A DNA stretch of 64,000 nucleotides from Pseudoflavonifractor sp050943825 (GTDB lineage Bacteria; Bacillota; Clostridia; Oscillospirales; Oscillospiraceae), in NCBI RefSeq assembly GCF_050943825.1, contig NZ_JBMNPX010000007.1, forward strand, positions 62,001 to 126,000, written 5' to 3'. Each line of letters begins with the position of its first letter. Position 1 is the first letter of the stretch. The translations under genes were made by a program, and so were the position numbers. The notes beneath the pieces are model-generated. The model was not told the DNA's origin, made no database searches, and saw nothing but the letters and a program-made list of their open reading frames with translations. Of this stretch, positions 59,209 to 64,000 are shown in pieces.

Positions 59209-59534
59209 ATGCCCATTTTTTAACTGTCACTCGGTCAGCCCTATACAAGGCCTGCCGCTTTGGTAACATCAATGCCCTATTGATAAAATGAATTTTTTCT
59301 CCCGTTACAAATTTTTTCTCATTCGACCATTTTCGGCTCAAAATATATATGCTCTTTTTTGATTATTTTCTTCGAATTTCAAAGTGAAATTTGATGATTC
59401 TGTGAAGTAATAAACTTCCAGCTATATACTGTTAGTATAATCATATTTTACATATACTTACAAAACAGGATATTCCTCTTCCTTCTTCGTCAAATTTCAT
59501 GTTTGCAAATTAGAAAATTGTCCAATTATACAAA
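59209..59534. other. AT-rich intergenic region without a gene
   Basis: About 325 bases between two terminators. It contains TGAAATTTGA near 59383 and TCAAATTTCA near 59490 as an inverted pair, and a TATAAT near 59440 without a good -35. No gene or RNA family recognised. Confidence 0.4.
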
Positions 59535-59567
59535 CAGCGGCGCGGTGGAGCCTCCACCGCGCCGCTG
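59535..59567 (-). terminator. Terminator of the rsmI operon
   Basis: CAGCGGCGCGGTGGAG pairs perfectly with CTCCACCGCGCCGCTG, followed by TTTGTAT on the minus strand. Confidence 0.8.
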
Positions 59568-59615
59568 TATGCTGGCTGCATAATGTTCTATTTCTTGCAC
59601 CGCTCCGTCAATTTG

Positions 59616-60449
59616 CTATTTTTTCCCTAATGCCATGTCGTAGAGCTCCTTGCGGGGCAGGCCGGTCTCCTCCGCCGCCCGCCGGGCGGCGTCCCGCAGA
59701 GAGAGGCCCTCGGAGCGGTAGCGCTCCACCAGAGCCAGACCGTCCTCCGGGCTGACGCCCTCCTCCTCCACGGGCTGGGCGCCCTCCACCACCAGCACAA
59801 ACTCCCCCTTGGGGCTGTTGGCCTGATACCAGGCCACAGCCTCGTCCAGGGTGGTGCGGCGCACTTCCTCATGGAGCTTGGTCAGCTCCCGGCACAGGGA
59901 GATCCGCCGGTCCCCGCCGAAGGTGTCCCGCAGGTCGGCCAAGGTGGCGGAGAGCTTGTGGGGGGCCTCATAGAAGATCATGGTCCGCTGTTCGCCGGTC
60001 AGAGAGAGCAGATGGGCCTTCCGGTTCTTCTTATTCATGGGCAGGAAGCCCTCAAAGGTGAACCGGCCGGTGGGCAGGCCAGACACCGACAGGGCGGTGA
60101 CCAGGGCACAGGGCCCGGGAATGGAGATGACCTCCACGCCGTTGTCGGCGCACAGCTTCACCAGCTCCTCGCCGGGGTCGGAGATGGCGGGGGTGCCCGC
60201 GTCGGTGACCAGAGCACAGCTCTCACCCGCCAGCAGGCGGTTTAGCACAGTCTGGCCGCCAGTCTCGGTGTTGTGGCGGTAGTAGCTCACCATGGGCTTT
60301 TTCAGCCCCAGGTGGTTGAGCAGCTTCAGGGACACCCGGGTGTCCTCGGCGGCGATGAAGTCCGCCTCCGCCAGGGTGTCAATCATCCGCTGAGACATGT
60401 CCCCCAGGTTGCCGATGGGCGTGGGGACCAGATAGAGTATTCCGGCCAT
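59616..60449 (-). CDS. rsmI: 16S rRNA (cytidine(1402)-2'-O)-methyltransferase
   Basis: 277 residues. Tetrapyrrole-methylase fold with the RsmI signatures GILYLVPTPIGNLGDMSQRM, FIAAEDTRVSLKLLNHLGL, ALVTDAGTPAISDPGEELVK and IFYEAPHKLSATLADL. It methylates C1402 in the ribosomal decoding centre. It starts 23 bases after the stop of the methyltransferase gene upstream, so the two are probably cotranscribed. Confidence 0.96.
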   Translation of the reverse strand: MAGILYLVPTPIGNLGDMSQRMIDTLAEADFIAAEDTRVSLKLLNHLGLKKPMVSYYRHNTETGGQTVLNRLLAGESCALVTDAGTPAISDPGEELVKLCADNGVEVISIPGPCALVTALSVSGLPTGRFTFEGFLPMNKKNRKAHLLSLTGEQRTMIFYEAPHKLSATLADLRDTFGGDRRISLCRELTKLHEEVRRTTLDEAVAWYQANSPKGEFVLVVEGAQPVEEEGVSPEDGLALVERYRSEGLSLRDAARRAAEETGLPRKELYDMALGKK

Positions 60450-60471
60450 TGGGCCACCTCCAGAAAATCAA

Positions 60472-61119
60472 TCAGTTTAACGGTCCTGTCCGCACAGGCA
60501 GGACCTCCAGACCCGGGCGGCCCTGCCGCACCGCCTCCAGCAGCACGGCGGAGGGGGCCTTATCCTCCCTGTGCTGCACCAGCTGCATCCGCTTGGGCTC
60601 CAGACCGGCGGCCCGGTGGGCACAGAGCAGGTCTGTCAGCCGGTCGGGCCGGTGGACCAGGGCAAAGCGGCCGCCGTTTTTCAGGCAGCGGGCGGCGGCA
60701 GCGCACAGCTGCTCCAGGGTGCACTGCTCCTCCATCCGCTCGGGACCGCCGGAACGGCCGGAGCCATCCGGGAACCAGGGCGGGTTGGACACCACCAGGT
60801 CCCACTGTCCGGCGGGCGGCAGGCTGGCAGTATCCCTCAAATCGCCGGTGATGATCTCCCCGGACAGGCCGTTATCCGCCAGATTGCGGCGGGCAACGTC
60901 GGCAGCTATGGGAGAGATTTCCACACCGCACACCGTCAAGGTGGAAACCCGGCCCAGCAGCAGCAGGAGCAGGGCCCCCGCGCCGCAGCCCAGATCGCAC
61001 ACCCGCCACCCCGGCTTCACCGTGGCAAAGGCCCCCAGCAGCAGGCTGTCCTGCCCCAGGGGAAAGCAGCCCTCCTCCCAGCGGAAGGAATAGGGACCCA
61101 GCTGTTCCGTATGCGACAT
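60472..61119 (-). CDS. tRNA1(Val) (adenine(37)-N6)-methyltransferase-like protein
   Basis: 215 residues. The AdoMet-binding motif is VCDLGCGAGALLLLLLG and the catalytic motif IV is VVSNPPWFPDGSGRS, as in the TrmN6/YfiC (YabB) family, which usually lies beside rsmI in Firmicutes. The short helical C-terminal RPDRLTDLLCAHRAAGLEP segment is typical. It starts three bases before the CAT-like gene stop region. Confidence 0.87.
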   Translation of the reverse strand: MSHTEQLGPYSFRWEEGCFPLGQDSLLLGAFATVKPGWRVCDLGCGAGALLLLLLGRVSTLTVCGVEISPIAADVARRNLADNGLSGEIITGDLRDTASLPPAGQWDLVVSNPPWFPDGSGRSGGPERMEEQCTLEQLCAAAARCLKNGGRFALVHRPDRLTDLLCAHRAAGLEPKRMQLVQHREDKAPSAVLLEAVRQGRPGLEVLPVRTGPLN

Positions 61120-61120
61120 A

Positions 61121-61747
61121 TCAGCCCAGGGCCTCCATCAGGGCGTTCAGGCGCTGGTAGAACTGCCCCACATGGACGCCGTCCACCAGGCGGTGGTTCA
61201 ATTCCAGAGACATGGACAGCACCAGCCGTCCGTCCTTCTCCTCATACTTGCCCCAGGCCACCCGGGGCACGCTGTCCTCCGGGTTCAGGTCCCGCTCGTT
61301 GGTCAGAGAGGTAATGGGGAACCAGGGCTGGCAGGTGAAGTAGATAAGCTGGTCCCCCGGCCAGGGGCCGTTGTTGATAAACTTGGTCTGGGCCCTGGAC
61401 GCCTCGCCCGCCCGGCGGCAGAAGTCGGCTATGTCCTCCCCTGCCTCCAGGGTGGTGATGTGGAAGAGCTCACTCCCCGGCTTCAGGTCGGTGAAGCTGG
61501 GGACGAGGCAGTCGTGGAGCACAATCTCCTCCCCGCGGCATTTATACCGGAAGGCCTCCACCTGGTCCATGGCCTTGGTGACAAGGTACACCAAGCTGTA
61601 ATAAAAAGATAGTTTATTCCGTTTCGTATAGGATTTTAGGTTTGTTACGTCAACCGGAAAGGTCAGACTGTAAAAAGGGTTGGACATGGGCGCGAAGAAC
61701 TCGTAGTGTCCCCGCCTGGGCCATGCCGCCTTGTCAATCACCGTCAT
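61121..61747 (-). CDS. Chloramphenicol acetyltransferase-like protein
   Basis: 208 residues, the length of CatA-type enzymes. The active-site region is LNHRLVDGVHVGQFYQRLN, with the catalytic His of the HHxxxDG motif kept and the preceding His replaced by Asn. FYYSLVYLVTKAMDQVEAFR and FTDLKPGSELFHITTLEAG also fit the CAT fold. It may acetylate chloramphenicol or another small molecule; the Asn change makes resistance uncertain. Its start overlaps the XRE gene end by 14 bases. Confidence 0.85.
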   Translation of the reverse strand: MTVIDKAAWPRRGHYEFFAPMSNPFYSLTFPVDVTNLKSYTKRNKLSFYYSLVYLVTKAMDQVEAFRYKCRGEEIVLHDCLVPSFTDLKPGSELFHITTLEAGEDIADFCRRAGEASRAQTKFINNGPWPGDQLIYFTCQPWFPITSLTNERDLNPEDSVPRVAWGKYEEKDGRLVLSMSLELNHRLVDGVHVGQFYQRLNALMEALG

Positions 61748-61973
61748 GGTGCTTCTCCTCCCGTCCCAGCAGGTAGTCGGTGGTTACATCAAAGTAGTCT
61801 GCCAGAAAGATAAGCGTCAGTGAGGGAACATTCACATAGCCGTACTCCATGCGCTGATAGTGGCGGTCTGTACATTGCAAAAGATTCGCCATATCTACCT
61901 GGGTTTTATGTTCCCGCTCCCGCAACTCTTTCAGCCGTTTTCCAAACGGCTCCATAATCTTCTCCATGGGCAT
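61734..61973 (-). CDS. XRE-family regulator of the acetyltransferase operon
   Basis: 79 residues. A single helix-turn-helix (RLKELREREHKTQVDMANLL, then TDRHYQRMEYGYVNVPSLTL) and the tail DYFDVTTDYLLGREEKHHDG. AGGGGGAATA lies directly before the ATG. It is cotranscribed with the CAT-like gene. A consensus promoter for the divergent small gene lies within 40 bases of its start, so it may repress both directions. Confidence 0.88.
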   Translation of the reverse strand: MPMEKIMEPFGKRLKELREREHKTQVDMANLLQCTDRHYQRMEYGYVNVPSLTLIFLADYFDVTTDYLLGREEKHHDGD

Positions 61974-61982
61974 TATTCCCCC

Positions 61983-62011
61983 TTGACACGACATTTTGAG
62001 TGGTGTATAAT
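61983..62011 (+). promoter_or_regulatory. Perfect consensus promoter of the 84-residue protein gene
   Basis: TTGACA, a 17-base spacer and TATAAT, both hexamers exact. It overlaps the leader of the divergent XRE gene. Confidence 0.85.
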
Positions 62012-62035
62012 AAGCACGACTTAGGAGGTGGTGTT

Positions 62036-62290
62036 ATGACCGATTTTTCCCGCTTTCTGTACAGCAGCTACATCAAGCCCTATCTGGACAGGCAGCCCCG
62101 GGACTTGGAGGCTGAATTCCTCTTTTCCCTGTGGGAGAACAGCCACACCGTACAGGCACGGCAGGAGCACGAGGCTCTGTTCCGCTTTCTGGCCGTCCAC
62201 GCCTTCTATCTGGGCCTGCGCACCGGCGCCGGACTGGCCCGTGACTGCTCTGCCGCCGGGCTGGAATGCCTTATGACTCGGGAATCGTGA
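62036..62290 (+). CDS. Unrecognised 84-residue protein (DUF6809-like)
   Basis: 84 residues with AGGAGG eight bases before the ATG and a perfect consensus promoter. It is helical and acidic (RDLEAEFLFSLWENSHTVQA, then AFYLGLRTGAGLARD). The FYLGLRTGA end recalls DUF6809-type small proteins of Clostridia; this is a weak match. No signal peptide or membrane segment. Its last 20 bases overlap the converging nrdG gene. Confidence 0.7.
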   Translation: MTDFSRFLYSSYIKPYLDRQPRDLEAEFLFSLWENSHTVQARQEHEALFRFLAVHAFYLGLRTGAGLARDCSAAGLECLMTRES

Positions 62291-62798
62291 AATGGGCCAG
62301 CGGGTCGGGCCGGGTCCACAGCACCACCCTGCCCGCTCTGCGGCTGGCAGTCACGTCGATAAGCCGCTGGTTGGTGGAGCCCCGGAACAGGGCGTCATAG
62401 GACTTCTGTGCCGCCACAAAGGGCCCGTCCACCAGCACGTCGGTCTGAGCCAGCAGGGCGTCCCAGTCGGGCCGTCCCGCGGCGGTGAGCGTCTCCCAGG
62501 TGTAACCGGTGTAGGTCCACACATTCTTCCCCTGGCCGTGGGCCAGGGCGGCCAGCTGGGCGCACTCCTCCGCCTGGAGGAAGGGGTCGCCGCCCGAGAG
62601 GGTCAGGCCGTCGGTAAGGGGATTTTTGCCCATCTTCTCCGCCAGTTCCTCCACGGTGGCCTCACGCCCTCCGGCGGGGTCGTGGGTCTCCGGGTTGTGG
62701 CAGCCCGGACAGTTATGGGGACAGCCCTGGGTGAACACCGTAAAGCGCAGCCCCGGACCGTCCACAATGGAATCGGACATGGTGGACGCGATTCTCAT
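62271..62798 (-). CDS. nrdG: Anaerobic ribonucleotide reductase activating protein
   Basis: 175 residues. Radical SAM enzyme with the CxxxCxxC cluster in TQGCPHNCPGCHNPETHDP, then LTLSGGDPFLQAEECAQLA and VDGPFVAAQKSYDALFRGS. It generates the glycyl radical on NrdD. AAAGGAACG lies before the chosen ATG (MRIASTMSDSIVDG). It lies 150 bases downstream of nrdD on the same strand, with a terminator between them. Confidence 0.96.
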   Translation of the reverse strand: MRIASTMSDSIVDGPGLRFTVFTQGCPHNCPGCHNPETHDPAGGREATVEELAEKMGKNPLTDGLTLSGGDPFLQAEECAQLAALAHGQGKNVWTYTGYTWETLTAAGRPDWDALLAQTDVLVDGPFVAAQKSYDALFRGSTNQRLIDVTASRRAGRVVLWTRPDPLAHFTIPES

Positions 62799-62896
62799 AC
62801 GCTCGTTCCTTTCTTTAAACACTATTTTCTCCATTATAGCCGCTCCCCCGCCAAAGCACAAGGAAATCAGGGGTCGCGGCGTCTTGTTTTCCACTG

Positions 62897-62931
62897 AAAA
62901 AGTGCCCCTGCCGCCATGCGGCAGGGGCACT
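62897..62931 (-). terminator. Terminator between nrdD and nrdG
   Basis: GTGCCCCTGCCGC pairs with GCGGCAGGGGCAC, followed by TTTTTC on the minus strand. It may allow partial read-through into nrdG. Confidence 0.88.
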
Positions 62932-62945
62932 GCGCTTTCTTATGC

Positions 62946-64000
62946 TCAGACCGAGTGCTTCACCCGGTCGTGCTCCTCGGCCCGCTTGGCGTTGTTGAAG
63001 CGGTCCAGGGTGCCCACCAGGTAGCCGGTGATACGGCGGATGCGCTCAAAAGGCACGCCGTCGGCCTCGGTGCGGCCGCAGCCGGGGCACTGGTCGCCGA
63101 TGATGCCGGAGAAGCCGCACACCGGGTCACGATCCACCGGGTGGTTCACGGAGCCGTAGCCGATGCCGCTCTCCTTCATGCAGCGGATGACCTTCTCGAA
63201 GGCCTCCAGGTTCTCGGTGGGGTCGCCATCCATCTCAATATAGCTGATGTGGCCGGCGTTTGTGAGAGCGTGGTAGGGCGCCTCGATGCGGATCTTGTCA
63301 TAGGCGGAGATGGGGTAGTACACGGGCACATGGAAGGAGTTGGTGTAGTACTCCCGGTCGGTGATGCCCTCCATCACGCCGAAGCGGGCCTTATCCATCT
63401 TCACGAAGCGGCCGGACAGGCCCTCGGCGGGGGTGGCCAGCAGGGAGAAGTTGAGGCCCCGCTTGTCGCTCTCCGCGTCCATGCGGGCCCGCATGTGGGA
63501 GATGATCTCCAGGCCCAGCACCTGGGCCTTCTCGCTCTCGCCGTGGTGGACGCCGATGAGGGCCTTCAGGGTCTCGGCCAGGCCGATGAAGCCCACGGAC
63601 AGGGTGCCGTGCTTGAGCACCTCACGGACCTCGTCGTCCCAGTCCAGTTTGTCACTGTCCAGCCAGACGCCCTGGCCCATGAGGAAGGGGTAGTTGCGCA
63701 CGTGCTTGCGGCACTGAATCTCAAACCGCTCCAGCAGCTGGTCCACGCACAGGTCCATCATCCGGTCCAGGCCCTCGAAGAAGGCGTCCAGGTCTCCCTT
63801 GGCCTTGATGGCCAGACGGGGCAGGTTGATGGTGGTGAAGGACAGGTTGCCGCGGCCGTTGCAGATCTCCCGGCTGGGGTCGTACACGTTGCCGATGACC
63901 CGGGTCCGGCAGCCCATGTAGGCAATCTCGGTCTCAGGCCGCTTGGGATCGTAGTACTGGAGGTTGAAGGGCGCATCGATAAAGCTGAAGTTGGGGAACA
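62946..64000 (-). CDS. nrdD: Anaerobic ribonucleoside-triphosphate reductase, C-terminal part (runs off window)
   Basis: About 350 C-terminal residues; the start lies beyond the right edge. The zinc-binding cysteines are in CGFSGIIGDQCPGCGRTEAD, and the glycyl-radical loop is RRITGYLVGTLDRFNNAKRA, with the radical Gly in ITGYL. GVHHGESEKAQVLGLEIISH and ATPAEGLSGRFVKMDKARFG also match class III reductases. It makes deoxyribonucleotides without oxygen, activated by NrdG, and is the expected target of NrdR encoded at 28993. Confidence 0.96.
   Translation of the reverse strand, partial: FPNFSFIDAPFNLQYYDPKRPETEIAYMGCRTRVIGNVYDPSREICNGRGNLSFTTINLPRLAIKAKGDLDAFFEGLDRMMDLCVDQLLERFEIQCRKHVRNYPFLMGQGVWLDSDKLDWDDEVREVLKHGTLSVGFIGLAETLKALIGVHHGESEKAQVLGLEIISHMRARMDAESDKRGLNFSLLATPAEGLSGRFVKMDKARFGVMEGITDREYYTNSFHVPVYYPISAYDKIRIEAPYHALTNAGHISYIEMDGDPTENLEAFEKVIRCMKESGIGYGSVNHPVDRDPVCGFSGIIGDQCPGCGRTEADGVPFERIRRITGYLVGTLDRFNNAKRAEEHDRVKHSV

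Overview
The window looks like a chromosomal segment of a GC-rich, spore-forming, anaerobic Clostridia member. The best guess is an Oscillospiraceae of the Flavonifractor/Pseudoflavonifractor/Lawsonibacter kind. Reasons: strong AGGAGG ribosome sites, spmA/spmB, an AbrB/SpoVT-type regulator, an oxygen-sensitive class III ribonucleotide reductase (nrdD/nrdG) with nrdR, a sortase-type LPQTG protein, and families typical of gut Clostridia (DUF6061, DUF6514, DUF4358, DUF4363). This placement is an inference; no rRNA is present.

Layout. Positions 1-2771: the start of a secreted lipoprotein, then a divergent ECF sigma factor with a membrane-anchored partner. 2921-5777: full-length GMP synthetase (guaA), then a second GMP synthetase gene that lacks the glutaminase domain. 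5765-15927: a roughly 10 kb integrative element inserted in the 3' end of that second gene. It is bounded by an 18-bp direct repeat and carries a repressor, excisionase, tyrosine integrase, MobC-like and RepA-like proteins, a hairpin-rich non-coding region, a PstI/BsuBI-type restriction-modification system and an AT-rich pair (unknown protein plus PIN-like nuclease). 15981-28818: GH43 glycosidase, carAB behind a structured leader, a phosphoesterase, a large double-VWA LPQTG surface protein behind a cyclic-di-GMP-I riboswitch, a DUF421/DUF4363 pair, a tRNA-Gln and a 40-residue protein. 28993-29448: nrdR.

29516-49840 is the most unusual region: two divergent gene sets around a shared upstream region at about 44.1-44.5 kb. 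The minus-strand set encodes a VWA membrane protein, a 54-residue mini tubulin-like protein, two large tubulin/FtsZ-like proteins, two unrecognised proteins, a zinc-ribbon GTPase with an altered P-loop, and a large cytosolic protein with a C-terminal membrane anchor. The plus-strand set encodes a transglutaminase-like lipoprotein, a DNA/RNA non-specific nuclease, a VirD4/TraD-like ATPase, a second protein of similar size without a P-loop, and a small membrane protein. Tubulin-like + VWA + distinct GTPase clusters have been predicted to be membrane-remodelling systems. The linked nuclease and coupling-type ATPase suggest a variant that delivers or guards a nuclease.

49971-64000 is mostly housekeeping and envelope genes: DUF6514, an EamA transporter, a DUF4358-MBOAT-DHHW polymer-acetylation operon, udk, an aldo/keto reductase, spmAB, an AbrB-like regulator, rsmI, a tRNA methyltransferase, a CAT-like acetyltransferase with its XRE regulator, nrdG, and the C-terminal part of nrdD running off the window.
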